A stretch of 64,000 nucleotides of DNA from Acinetobacter pecorum (GTDB lineage: Bacteria; Pseudomonadota; Gammaproteobacteria; Pseudomonadales; Moraxellaceae). This document shows positions 26,508 through 35,296 of this stretch, piece by piece. The stretch spans positions 62,001-126,000 of the forward strand of contig NZ_JACSPT010000006.1 in NCBI RefSeq assembly GCF_014837015.1, read 5' to 3'. Made by a program: the position numbers and the translations under genes. The notes beneath the pieces were generated by a model. The model was not told where the DNA came from. It worked only from the letters and a program-made list of their open reading frames with translations, and did not search any database. Position 1 is the stretch's first letter, and every line of letters starts with the position of its first letter.

Positions 26508-28118
26508 TTACCCTGCTTTCTTTAATGCAAAATCCCGACCAAAAAGCAGTTTGCTGCGGATATTACTAATCGGTGTCTGGTCTGCAATCAGTTCTGCATA
26601 CCAAGCCCCATCTTCAGTATCGCCAAATAGCACAGCACCAATGACTTTGTCCTGCTGGATAATGATCCGTTTATAGATCTGACGCTTTTCATCATTTAGC
26701 ACGATATCTTCAAAATCATCCTGAGGTTCGAAATTTCCGGCTGAGAAGACATCACATCCGCTAACCTTGAGTTGGGTCGGAACAGGTGGTGCCTTAAAGG
26801 TCAGTCGGCCATGTTCAGCCAGATGTGTCGCACAGATAAAGGCCTGTCCCCATAATGGCTCAACCAGTCCAAAGGTTTGGCCACGATGCTCAATACATTC
26901 ACCTACCGCATAAATACTCGGGTCATAGGTTTGCATGGTGTCATTTACCAGTACTCCGCGATTACAGCGCAAGCCAGCCTTCTCAGCCAAGGTTTTATTC
27001 GGACGAATCCCGATGGCAAAAACCACCAAATCGGCATCCAGCATTGTCCCGTCTTTTAAGCGCAGTTGAGTCACGTGACCGTCAATACCGAGCAGCTCTT
27101 CGGTATTGGCTTCGGTAATGATCCGGATACCTTTGTCTTCAATTGATTTTTTCAGCATTTGACTGGCTTTCATGTCCAGCTGACGATCCATAATACGGTC
27201 CATCAGGTGCAGTACAGTTACATTCATCCCTTGCTGCTTCAGTCCATAAGCTGCTTCCAGTCCCAGCAGGCCGCCCCCAATCACGACGGCGTTTTGTTTG
27301 GTTTTGCAGTAATCCAGCATGCGGTTAACATCCTGAATATCCCGGAAGCTAATCACGCCTTCAAGTTCAGTACCTGGAATTGGTGGTACGAAAGGTTTCG
27401 AACCGGTCGCGAGGATCAGACGATCATAAGCAACGACTTCGCCTTTTTCGGTATGAACCTGCTTACGTGAACGGTCGATAGAGATGGCAGCATCTCCAGC
27501 AATGAATCGAATGCCTTTTTCGGCATACCAGTCGGCTGAATGCAGCATAATTTCGGCAAAGCTTTTCTCACCAGACAATACCGGTGACAACATGATCCGG
27601 TTGTAATTACCCCATGGCTCTTCCCCAATCACGGTAATGTCATAACGATCTGGCGCCATATCCAGCAAGTCTTCCAGACAACGCATACCCGCTAGCCCAT
27701 TCCCGACCAGTACCAGTTTTAAACGCTCTGTGTTTTGACCATTACTGGAAATATAGGTCTTTTGTGGAGTTGGACTCACCAGAACTTTGCCATTTTCAAT
27801 TCGGGTTGGAAATACTAGTAATTTCTGCTCTTGTTCTTCCAGACAACGACCGGTCACCAGACTGAAATGCTGCTTGTAAATTGGGGATGCGACTACACGC
27901 TCACCTTGCAGATCACCCAGAATGCCACGTGCCATGACATTGGCCAGACTAAACGGATCCTGATTGCTAAGCGCATAAACCCGCTGTTCCTGACCCACGC
28001 GAAAAATTGCAATCTGCTGATCTTCAATCAGGGCTGCAACACCGGTATTCGGGGTGATCTCATCCAGATGACAGACTTCGTACCAGTACAGTTCGTTCAT
28101 GTCTTTTAAAATTGTCAT
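26508..28118 (-). CDS. NirD-like domain fused to FAD/NAD(P)H-dependent reductase (nitrite/nitrate reductase electron-transfer subunit)
   Basis: About 536 residues. Residues about 1-115 resemble NirD, the small subunit of NADH-nitrite reductase (TGVAALIEDQQIAIFRV, VASPIYKQHFSLVTGRC). As in NirD, the Rieske cysteine and histidine ligands are absent. Residues about 130-536 are a two-dinucleotide-fold oxidoreductase (VLVGNGLAGMRCLE, VVIGGGLLGLEAAYGL, YAVGECIEHRGQTFG) like NasB or the NirB N-terminal part. It lies between nirB and nasA, so it could serve as nitrite reductase small subunit and at the same time deliver electrons to NasA. ATG 28118 has the better-spaced AGGGAG ribosome site; ATG 28124 is the alternative. 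Confidence 0.88.
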   Translation of the reverse strand: MTILKDMNELYWYEVCHLDEITPNTGVAALIEDQQIAIFRVGQEQRVYALSNQDPFSLANVMARGILGDLQGERVVASPIYKQHFSLVTGRCLEEQEQKLLVFPTRIENGKVLVSPTPQKTYISSNGQNTERLKLVLVGNGLAGMRCLEDLLDMAPDRYDITVIGEEPWGNYNRIMLSPVLSGEKSFAEIMLHSADWYAEKGIRFIAGDAAISIDRSRKQVHTEKGEVVAYDRLILATGSKPFVPPIPGTELEGVISFRDIQDVNRMLDYCKTKQNAVVIGGGLLGLEAAYGLKQQGMNVTVLHLMDRIMDRQLDMKASQMLKKSIEDKGIRIITEANTEELLGIDGHVTQLRLKDGTMLDADLVVFAIGIRPNKTLAEKAGLRCNRGVLVNDTMQTYDPSIYAVGECIEHRGQTFGLVEPLWGQAFICATHLAEHGRLTFKAPPVPTQLKVSGCDVFSAGNFEPQDDFEDIVLNDEKRQIYKRIIIQQDKVIGAVLFGDTEDGAWYAELIADQTPISNIRSKLLFGRDFALKKAG

Positions 28119-28142
28119 TTTCATTCTCCCTGACTGTGGTAT

Positions 28143-30689
28143 TTAGGCTTCAACCACTGGAATACGGTTTAAATCACGTTCAGCTTCTGTCTTTGGACGA
28201 ATCTGGCCACGTACAGGCGCAAACTGAATATGCGGGTCATTCTGCTCGGCTGTTTTGGCATTAATAAAGGTCTTAAAGCGTTTGCGCACTTCAGGATCTT
28301 CAATTGCGGTACGCCATTCATCCTGATAAGTGCCAATCACATGCTGCATACGGCTTTCCAGTTCAGCAGCAATACCGAGTGAATCATGCACAATGACATC
28401 TTTCAGATAGTCCAGCCCGCCTTCCATATTGTCACGCCATACGCTGGTGCGCTGCAGACGGTCTGCCGTCTGGATATAGAACATAAAGAAGCGGTCGATA
28501 TATTTGATCAGTGTGGAAGTATCCAGATCCGAGGCGAGTAGTTCAGCATGGCGCGGTTTCATACCGCCATTGCCGCATACATACAGATTCCAGCCTTTTT
28601 CCGTGGCAATGACACCGACATCCTTGCTCTGTGCTTCTGCACATTCACGGGTACAGCCAGATACTGCCATTTTGGTTTTATGTGGTGAACGCAGGCCTTT
28701 ATAACGGTTCTCCAGGAAAATCGCCAAGCCGACAGAATCATCGACTCCAAAACGGCACCAGGTACTGCCCACGCAAGATTTCACCGTACGTAAGGATTTG
28801 CCGTAGGCATGTCCGGACTCGAAACCGGCATTGATCAGTTTTTCCCAGATTTCAGGCAGCTGATGTACCTGCGCACCAAACATGTCAATTCGTTGTCCGC
28901 CCGTGATTTTGGTATATAGACCATAATCTTTGGCGATCTGACCAATGGTAATCAGGCCATCCGGAGTAATCTCGCCACCTGCAACACGCGGCACAATCGA
29001 ATAGGAACCATCTTTCTGAATATTACCGAGATAGTAGTCGTTGCTATCCTGTAAACCGGCATGGCTAGGTTTTAAAACAAAATCATTCCAGCAGGATGCC
29101 AGAATATTGGCTACGGTCGGTTTGCAGATATCACAGCCCATGCCGTGCCCATGTTGCTGAATCAGGTCAGAGAATGTCTTGATTTCATGCACGCGTACCA
29201 GGTGATACAGTTCCTGACGTGAATAGGCAAAGTGTTCGCACAGGTGATTGTTCACCGTGACACCCTGACGCTGTAATTCAGATTTGAGAACCTGCGTCAC
29301 CAGTGGCGCACAGCCACCGCACGCCGTTGCAGCCTGCGTGCATTTTTTCAGTGCACCCAATGAAGTTGCACCGCCATCAATGGCTGAACAGATATCAGCT
29401 TTGGAAACGTTATTACAGGAACAGATGGTCGCACTGTCAGGCAATAAATCAATACCACTACCACCTGATTTTGAAGTTGACTGATCAAAGCCCGGCATGA
29501 TCAGGCTTTCTGGTTGCTCCGGTACAGCCAGACCATTCAGCATCATTTGTAGAAGATCGCTATATTCTTTGGCACAGCCCACCAGCACTGCGCCCAGCAG
29601 CTTGGTTTTGTCTGCTGACACCACGATTTTTTTATAAACCTGCGCGGCTTCATCAGCATAGAAATAGCTCAAGGCATCTGGTGACATGGCGTGTGCATCA
29701 CCAATAGAAGCAACATCCACACCCATCAGTTTGAGCTTGGTGCTCATGTCGGCACCAGCGAATGCATGGCTCTCTTGGTCCAGTACATGTTTTGCCGCGA
29801 TCCGCGCCATGTCATAGCCCGGTGCAACCAGACCATAAATTTTATTGTCCCAAAGTGCACATTCACCAATGGCATAAATGTCCGGATGTGAGGTCTGGCA
29901 ATAATCATTAATGATGATGCCGCCACGCTCACCAATCAGCAGGCCGCTCTGGCGCGCCAGTTCATCACGCGGACGAATACCGGCCGAGAACAGGATGATA
30001 TCGGTTTCAAGTACCGAACCATCTCCGAACTTCATTACATGCTGAGCGTTGTAACCATCTTCAATAGATGAGGTTGCTTTTTGGGTATGCACCTTGACAC
30101 CAAGGTCTTCAATTCTAGAGCGCAGTACCCGGCCGCCCAGATCATCAATCTGCACTGCCATCAAGCGCGGAGCAAATTCTACGACATGGGTTTCCAGATT
30201 CAGATCTCGCAAAGCCTTCGCTGCTTCCAGACCCAGCAGACCACCGCCAATTACCACACCGGCTTTGGCATTCAGGCTGGCTGCGCGAATGGCATCCAGA
30301 TCTTCAATGGTACGATAAACAAAGCAATTCTGACGGTCATTGCCCGGGATTGGCGGTACAAAGGCATAAGAGCCGGTAGCAAGAATCAACTTGTCAAAAT
30401 TCAGCACATCACCCTGGCTGGTGGTGACGGTTTTATTGAGCTGATCAATTTCAACTGCTTTGGTATTAAGACGCAAATCAATGCCATAGGCATCGGCAAA
30501 ATCACTACGGCATAGGCTCAGATCCTTGACCGACTTGCCGCTGAAATATTCAGTCAAATGTACCCGGTCATAAGCTAAATGTGGCTCTTCTGCCAAAATG
30601 GTCAGCTCAATGTCATCACCGGCCTGTTCCAGTACAGATTCGATGAATTTATGCCCCACCATGCCATGCCCAATCATGAGAATTTTCAT
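28143..30689 (-). CDS. nirB: Assimilatory NADH-nitrite reductase large subunit NirB
   Basis: 848 residues, the standard NirB length. FAD/NADH domain at about 1-400 (ILMIGHGMVGHKFIE, VVIGGGLLGLEAAKAL). BFD-type [2Fe-2S] domain at about 420-470 (CSCNNVSKADICSA, ACGGCAPLV). Then the sulfite/nitrite reductase domain with siroheme-[4Fe-4S] ligands in SCVGSTWCRFG and SGCTRECAEAQ. It reduces nitrite to ammonium. It is the first gene of the leftward nirB - NirD fusion - nasA - mobA operon, behind a sigma-54 promoter and a long leader with an ANTAR hairpin. Confidence 0.96.
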   Translation of the reverse strand: MKILMIGHGMVGHKFIESVLEQAGDDIELTILAEEPHLAYDRVHLTEYFSGKSVKDLSLCRSDFADAYGIDLRLNTKAVEIDQLNKTVTTSQGDVLNFDKLILATGSYAFVPPIPGNDRQNCFVYRTIEDLDAIRAASLNAKAGVVIGGGLLGLEAAKALRDLNLETHVVEFAPRLMAVQIDDLGGRVLRSRIEDLGVKVHTQKATSSIEDGYNAQHVMKFGDGSVLETDIILFSAGIRPRDELARQSGLLIGERGGIIINDYCQTSHPDIYAIGECALWDNKIYGLVAPGYDMARIAAKHVLDQESHAFAGADMSTKLKLMGVDVASIGDAHAMSPDALSYFYADEAAQVYKKIVVSADKTKLLGAVLVGCAKEYSDLLQMMLNGLAVPEQPESLIMPGFDQSTSKSGGSGIDLLPDSATICSCNNVSKADICSAIDGGATSLGALKKCTQAATACGGCAPLVTQVLKSELQRQGVTVNNHLCEHFAYSRQELYHLVRVHEIKTFSDLIQQHGHGMGCDICKPTVANILASCWNDFVLKPSHAGLQDSNDYYLGNIQKDGSYSIVPRVAGGEITPDGLITIGQIAKDYGLYTKITGGQRIDMFGAQVHQLPEIWEKLINAGFESGHAYGKSLRTVKSCVGSTWCRFGVDDSVGLAIFLENRYKGLRSPHKTKMAVSGCTRECAEAQSKDVGVIATEKGWNLYVCGNGGMKPRHAELLASDLDTSTLIKYIDRFFMFYIQTADRLQRTSVWRDNMEGGLDYLKDVIVHDSLGIAAELESRMQHVIGTYQDEWRTAIEDPEVRKRFKTFINAKTAEQNDPHIQFAPVRGQIRPKTEAERDLNRIPVVEA

Positions 30690-30724
30690 ATCTGCACTCC
30701 AACTATTGTTTTTTTAAAGATGAT

Positions 30725-30757
30725 AAAAAGCCGCATATCACGTCTAGGCATTGATAT
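30725..30757 (-). terminator. Terminator-like hairpin at the end of the nirB leader
   Basis: Minus strand CATATCA / TGATATG stem followed by CGGCTTTTTATC, 36 bases before the nirB start. It is a candidate attenuator that NasT binding upstream would have to overcome. Confidence 0.45.
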
Positions 30758-30923
30758 GTCTGCTGATTGAATATGTTGTAAATACCGCAACCCAGCGCTT
30801 TGTAATGCTGGAGGAAGGGTTGAAACGCTTGTGCGTTTTGTATTGCTGAACAACTGACCATGTCATTTATCCTGTGCTGAACGAAATACCAATCACACTC
30901 CTTGAAAGTGCAATTACGATCAG

Positions 30924-30943
30924 AACGGACATCGTTGGCCGTT
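30924..30943 (-). promoter_or_regulatory. ANTAR-type P1 hairpin in nirB leader
   Basis: Minus strand AACGGCCAACGATGTCCGTT: stem AACGG-C-C / G-T-CCGTT with hexaloop AACGAT (A1, G4). Shared with the nitrate transporter leader at 16245-16264. A further 9-base stem, AATTGCACT / AGTGTGATT, follows at about 30889-30913. Confidence 0.65.
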
Positions 30944-30979
30944 GTTAGTATTGAAAGTCATCTTTGACGATTTAATAAA

Positions 30980-30995
30980 TGCAGAAATCGTGCCA
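30980..30995 (-). promoter_or_regulatory. Sigma-54 promoter of nirB operon
   Basis: Minus strand TGGCACGATTTCTGCA, GG-GC spacing 12. It gives a leader of about 280 bases. Confidence 0.78.
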
Positions 30996-31131
30996 ACTTT
31001 TCCAACAAGAAAACGCCTTATTCCAGGCAGATGATCTACCTAAATGCTTCATTTTGATCAGCTATCAGCTGAAATCCCTAAAGCTATGCACCAAATTGAA
31101 CAGAAAAATAGAATTTTATGCACCAATTTAA

Positions 31132-31147
31132 TGGCATGTTTTTTGCT
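31132..31147 (+). promoter_or_regulatory. Sigma-54 promoter of nasTS
   Basis: TGGCATGTTTTTTGCT, GG-GC spacing 12, about 45 bases before the nasT start. NtrC-like half-sites TGCACCAA stand just upstream. Confidence 0.75.
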
Positions 31148-31192
31148 TTACTCCTGCTTGAATATTCCTTAGGCCTTACTTGAAAATATTCC

Positions 31193-31771
31193 ATGTCCAA
31201 ATTACGAATTGCTCTTATTGATGATGATCTGGAGCGCGCCCAATTCATCCAGGAATCCTTACTTTCACATGATTTTCAGGTGGTGGCCTGTTTAATCCTG
31301 AATGACCTGAATATGGTACATGTTAAGGGTATTCATGCAGATGTGATCCTGCTGAATATGGATCATCCGCATCGGGATATTATTGAAAGCTGTGTCAGCC
31401 AATATGAACTTCCCACCGTGTTGTTTACCCAAAACTCCAATAAAGACACCATCAAAAGTGCCATTGATGCCGGAATCACGGCTTATATCGTCGATGGTAT
31501 TGATCCCACCAAACTAGAAAGCATTCTGGAAATTTCGATTGAACAGTTCCGTAAGCATAAAAAGCTGCTAAATGATTTAAAAGAAACCCAAGACAAGCTC
31601 ATTGACCGTAAAGATATCGATAAAGCTAAAGCCCTGCTCATCCAGCTACATGCCTTAACAGAAGAACAGGCTTTTGCTTTATTACGTAAAAACGCCATGA
31701 GTCACCGGATCACCATTGGTGAAATGGCCAGACGCTTACTGGATGCACAGAAGCTGTTACTGGGCCAATAA
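31193..31771 (+). CDS. nasT: NasT, ANTAR-domain antitermination regulator
   Basis: 192 residues. Residues about 1-120 form a receiver-like domain (IALIDDDLERAQFIQ, DVILLNMDHP, and PTVLFTQNS, TAYIVDGIDPTKLE). Residues about 130-190 form the RNA-binding ANTAR domain (KALLIQLHALTEEQAFALLR, then NAMSHRITIGEMARRLL). NasT proteins bind paired hexaloop hairpins in leaders and prevent termination when nitrate or nitrite releases them from NasS. Matching hairpins are seen in the nitrite channel, nitrate transporter and nirB leaders. The NasS-like gene follows by 10 bases. Confidence 0.92.
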   Translation: MSKLRIALIDDDLERAQFIQESLLSHDFQVVACLILNDLNMVHVKGIHADVILLNMDHPHRDIIESCVSQYELPTVLFTQNSNKDTIKSAIDAGITAYIVDGIDPTKLESILEISIEQFRKHKKLLNDLKETQDKLIDRKDIDKAKALLIQLHALTEEQAFALLRKNAMSHRITIGEMARRLLDAQKLLLGQ

Positions 31772-31781
31772 GGAAAAGCAT

Positions 31782-32786
31782 ATGTCTACACTAGAAAAAA
31801 CTGAACTCAATATTGGCTATATTCCTTTGCTTGATTGTGTCGCCATTCTCTGGGCAGAAAAACAGGGCTACTTTGCCGAACAGGGATTAAAAATCAATTT
31901 AATCCGTGAAGCCTCCTGGTCAAGTTTGCGTGACCGTCTGGCCTACGGTTTTCTGGATACTGCACATTGCTTGTCTGCCATGCTGCCTGCTGCTGCCCTG
32001 GGCACAGACCAGTTACAGGTGGCTTTGCAAACCCCTTTGGTGCTGAGTATCAATCAGGCTTATATCAGCCTGCGTCAAGATCTATGTTATGAATTGGGAA
32101 TCCATGCAGAAGATGATGAAAAAAGCAGTTCTCAGAAATTGGTGCGGGCCTTGCAACATCATCAGAAAGTGAATCTTGCCTATGTCTATAAGCATTCAAT
32201 TCATCATTACTGTATAAAAGAATGGTTGGCCCTGACAGATTTCAATATTGCCCACACTATTCACCTGATGACGTCACCACCACCTTCGATGGTGAAAGGA
32301 ATCTCGGAACAGGTGTTTGATGGCTTTTGTGTGGGAGAGCCCTGGAATATTCAGGCCAAGCTTGAAGGCTATAGTTTTATCGTTGCAGCCAGCCAGAATG
32401 TCATTCCCAAGATTGCCGACAAAGTCTTGGCCATGACCCAGGAATGGACAGAACAGCATCCATTTACTGTAGAGGCAATGGTCAAGGCTGTACAAAAAGC
32501 GCAGGATGATTTAAAGCAGCGCAGCGATTTATCAGAAGTATGGGACATGCTGGTGGACTATCAGATTATTCAGTTTGAATGTTCCGCCCAGCGGCATGTC
32601 TATGACTTTTACAAGATCAAGAATATTATCCGGAATTTTGTTGGGGAAAGTGCCGAACCGAAAGTCGATGATTTTATCTGGCTCCTGCAGCAGATGCAGA
32701 AATGGGAAAATCTTGATCTATCAGAAGATGATCAGCTACAGATTGCACAATCCTGTATTTATCAACAAGAATCTAGCACTGTTTAA
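31782..32786 (+). CDS. nasS: NasS-like nitrate sensor (cytosolic ABC-binding-protein fold)
   Basis: 334 residues from ATG 31782, which follows AAGGAAAAG; an earlier in-frame start would overlap nasT. The protein has no signal peptide and resembles NrtA/CmpA-type binding proteins (LNIGYIPLLDCVAILWAEKQ, FCVGEPWNIQAKLEG). In NasS/NasT systems it senses nitrate and nitrite in the cytosol and holds NasT inactive without them. It is co-transcribed with nasT and ends at a strong bidirectional terminator. Confidence 0.9.
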   Translation: MSTLEKTELNIGYIPLLDCVAILWAEKQGYFAEQGLKINLIREASWSSLRDRLAYGFLDTAHCLSAMLPAAALGTDQLQVALQTPLVLSINQAYISLRQDLCYELGIHAEDDEKSSSQKLVRALQHHQKVNLAYVYKHSIHHYCIKEWLALTDFNIAHTIHLMTSPPPSMVKGISEQVFDGFCVGEPWNIQAKLEGYSFIVAASQNVIPKIADKVLAMTQEWTEQHPFTVEAMVKAVQKAQDDLKQRSDLSEVWDMLVDYQIIQFECSAQRHVYDFYKIKNIIRNFVGESAEPKVDDFIWLLQQMQKWENLDLSEDDQLQIAQSCIYQQESSTV

Positions 32787-32804
32787 TACTTTGTATATTC
32801 CCAT

Positions 32805-32837
32805 AAAAAAGACCCGGGAAAATTTCGGGTCTTTTTT
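32805..32837 (+). terminator. Bidirectional terminator between nasS and mtlD
   Basis: AAAAAAGACCCG / CGGGTCTTTTTT with a nine-base loop; serves the rightward nasS gene and the leftward mtlD gene. Confidence 0.88.
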
Positions 32838-32851
32838 ATTTAACGTTTTAT

Positions 32852-34978
32852 TTAGCTTAATGCTTGCTGTAAATCCAGTTGCATGAATTTTTGCAAGGAC
32901 AATTTTCCAGCAATAATCTGATTGATGAATTGTGACATTTCATCATACAGAATCTCATAAAGCTGCGGCTCTAATGCCATATGTCTTAACTGAATCTGCA
33001 AATGCATCAAAAGTTCCTGCTGCTCGCATTCACCCTGCTCTAGGGCATAGACATAACCTAGCACTGCGCCTTTTAATACGACATCATAAGCTAAGCTATA
33101 TTTAATCAAGGTCGCCAATGACCCCATAACACGCTCATTGTGCTCAAGTTTTCTTAGAGGCTCACGACCTACACGTGCGCATGGATCCTGATAGGCATTG
33201 GCACAGGACTCACTAAAGCTTTGAGCCAGACGTTCCAGGTCTGAGGCATGTTTTGGAATCTGGTAGCAGAGACCATGCTTCACCTGAGCTAAGGCCTGAT
33301 TCATAAATTTTCTGATTGTATGATCAGACATGGCAACACCAATAGTCTGATGTCCACGCAGACTGGCATACCAGGCCATCATCGCATGCACGCCATTCCA
33401 TAAGCGGTTTTTAATCAGCTGGATATTTGCAATATCATCCACCAGAATCATCTGCCGCATTTTCGCCAGTAACGGACTGTTATTTTCTACATAAATCGGC
33501 ATATCCGTTTCAGCGTTAAACAGAATCAGATCCATAGACTGCAGAATATGACTCGACTGGAAATTACGGCGCAGGTCTTCAATATATAGCCCTGCCTGAT
33601 GTTCCTGTTCTGCATTCAGTGCCGTAGCATCATCCAGATCAACTACGGACAAATCTTCATCCAGCTGATACTGCTTGAACATGTTGTATTTTATACGCAG
33701 CTGACGGTACAGTTTCTGGTCTGACAGCTTGGACACCATACGGTTGACCACGGTGTCACAGAAATAATGCTGATCCATAATTTTCTGGGCGGTCTGTTCA
33801 TCAGTAATCATTCGCAGACTATTCAGAATCTGCTGCATCACCTGTTGTTTAGCACCGATTTTATTCAGGATAATTAAAACTGTCAGTGGCTGATCCTGCT
33901 GCTCATAAGCCAGATAACGTGCGTATAAGCCCTGTGCAATGACCTCCGCTTCAGAAACCAGTGCTTCCTCAGGTACGCAGACTGCTACAAGACTGGATTC
34001 AATATACATGTTCTGCATCTGTTCCAGATCATGCGCATCAATTACGCTCATATTTTCAATACGCTGGTCAAAAGAATTCTGGCCATAGCGAATGCAGTAA
34101 GTGCCAAAAGCATTAACGCTAGATTGATAAAGCGGATTACGTGTCGAAGCAATAATTTTGCGCGGACGAGTGTATCCATCCCAGTGTGATAATACCTGAG
34201 CCAGATAACCGCCCCCAATTGCACCAAAACCGTGAATCCCGACAGTCAGCTGATTGAGTGTTTGCGGAAAAGCAGTATCCAATTCCGGCATGTCCAGAAC
34301 CGGAACAAACTGGTTCAGTTCTCCCAAAAAATCTTCGACCGTTTCATAATAATACTGGGCCTGTGCCAGCATGGACTCGTTCGGTATTTTGATATCCTTG
34401 AACAGCACCGTCATACCACCTGCATCATAGGCAGAACGCAAACCATTTTCAGAATCTTCAAACATCAGGCACTGGGCCGGGCTTAAATTGATTTTTTCGG
34501 CTGCACTGATAAAAATTTCCGGATGAGGTTTCCCCTGTCTAATCTCATCGCCACACACCAGTACATCAAAAAACTTATAGACATTGGCATTGATCAGATA
34601 TTCTTCTGCGATCGCACGGCGACTTGAAGTCGCTACCGCCATTTTCAGGCCTGCCTTGCGTAGGCGTTCCAATACCTGCAATAACCCCTTTTTAATGGGA
34701 ACACCGTGATGACGTACATGTTCCAGTTCCAGCACATCAGCACGCTGGCGAATCTCGGCATAGGGCACATCCTGTCCATAACGCTCTTTGGCTAGCTGCT
34801 CTGCACTACGGGCACTGAGGCCCAAACACTGAATTAAATAACTTTCAGAAAATTCGACACCAATCAGCTCACGTGAAGCTTGCTGCAAGGTTTGAAAGCG
34901 CAAGCGTTCCGTATCGAACATGGTTCCATCCATATCGAAAATAGCGCCATGTACGATTTGATTTTTAAACTCTAACAT
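32852..34978 (-). CDS. mtlD: Bifunctional mannitol-1-phosphate dehydrogenase/phosphatase MtlD
   Basis: 708 residues. Residues about 1-225 are a HAD phosphatase of the beta-phosphoglucomutase subgroup (AIFDMDGTMFDTERLRF, ATSSRRAIAEE, CLMFEDSENGLRSA). Residues about 240-708 are a mannitol-1-phosphate 5-dehydrogenase-like domain with dinucleotide motif VGIHGFGAIGGGYL. This architecture equals the Acinetobacter MtlD described as a fused enzyme making mannitol from fructose-6-phosphate as compatible solute under salt stress (remembered literature). It has its own transcription unit. Together with betIBA/betT it suggests osmotic adaptation functions in this region. Confidence 0.92.
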   Translation of the reverse strand: MLEFKNQIVHGAIFDMDGTMFDTERLRFQTLQQASRELIGVEFSESYLIQCLGLSARSAEQLAKERYGQDVPYAEIRQRADVLELEHVRHHGVPIKKGLLQVLERLRKAGLKMAVATSSRRAIAEEYLINANVYKFFDVLVCGDEIRQGKPHPEIFISAAEKINLSPAQCLMFEDSENGLRSAYDAGGMTVLFKDIKIPNESMLAQAQYYYETVEDFLGELNQFVPVLDMPELDTAFPQTLNQLTVGIHGFGAIGGGYLAQVLSHWDGYTRPRKIIASTRNPLYQSSVNAFGTYCIRYGQNSFDQRIENMSVIDAHDLEQMQNMYIESSLVAVCVPEEALVSEAEVIAQGLYARYLAYEQQDQPLTVLIILNKIGAKQQVMQQILNSLRMITDEQTAQKIMDQHYFCDTVVNRMVSKLSDQKLYRQLRIKYNMFKQYQLDEDLSVVDLDDATALNAEQEHQAGLYIEDLRRNFQSSHILQSMDLILFNAETDMPIYVENNSPLLAKMRQMILVDDIANIQLIKNRLWNGVHAMMAWYASLRGHQTIGVAMSDHTIRKFMNQALAQVKHGLCYQIPKHASDLERLAQSFSESCANAYQDPCARVGREPLRKLEHNERVMGSLATLIKYSLAYDVVLKGAVLGYVYALEQGECEQQELLMHLQIQLRHMALEPQLYEILYDEMSQFINQIIAGKLSLQKFMQLDLQQALS

Positions 34979-35296
34979 TGCTCCCCTTTTTATAATTCAA
35001 TGAGTTAAGAAGTGAGCAATACCTTAAAGAAAAGCTGGGTCGAATTAAACCGATGTAAAGATATGAAATAGTTTTGATTATAAAACAACCAATAAAGACT
35101 AAAATTCTATGTTTTATGTTTGCATATGTAATCAAAGTGTTAACTTAAGTAACTTATCATCCCTGTTTTTCGTTTTAAATTTTCTTTTGAAATATAAGAA
35201 TATTTTAATATTTTGGCTGTTCCCACCCATCATGGCATTCATTTTGCTTATTCAGTATTACGTTTTATAAAATTTGTAATATTGAGGGGCAACACT
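34979..35296. other. Divergent region mtlD / ABC importer operon
   Basis: AT-rich, no gene. Carries the sigma-54 promoter of the ABC operon at 35233-35248; presumably also the mtlD promoter, which I cannot place. No guanidine riboswitch motif was seen here. Confidence 0.55.
35233..35248 (+). promoter_or_regulatory. Sigma-54 promoter of ABC importer operon
   Basis: TGGCATTCATTTTGCT, GG-GC spacing 12, 48 bases before the permease start. Confidence 0.75.

Larger units (their letters stand above)
30690..31192. other. Divergent control region nirB / nasTS
   Basis: No gene. Holds the nirB leader (P1 hairpin, further stems, terminator-like hairpin), the leftward sigma-54 promoter at 30980, the rightward one at 31132, and two half-sites TGCACCAA (31087-31094 and 31119-31126) resembling NtrC boxes. 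Confidence 0.65.
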
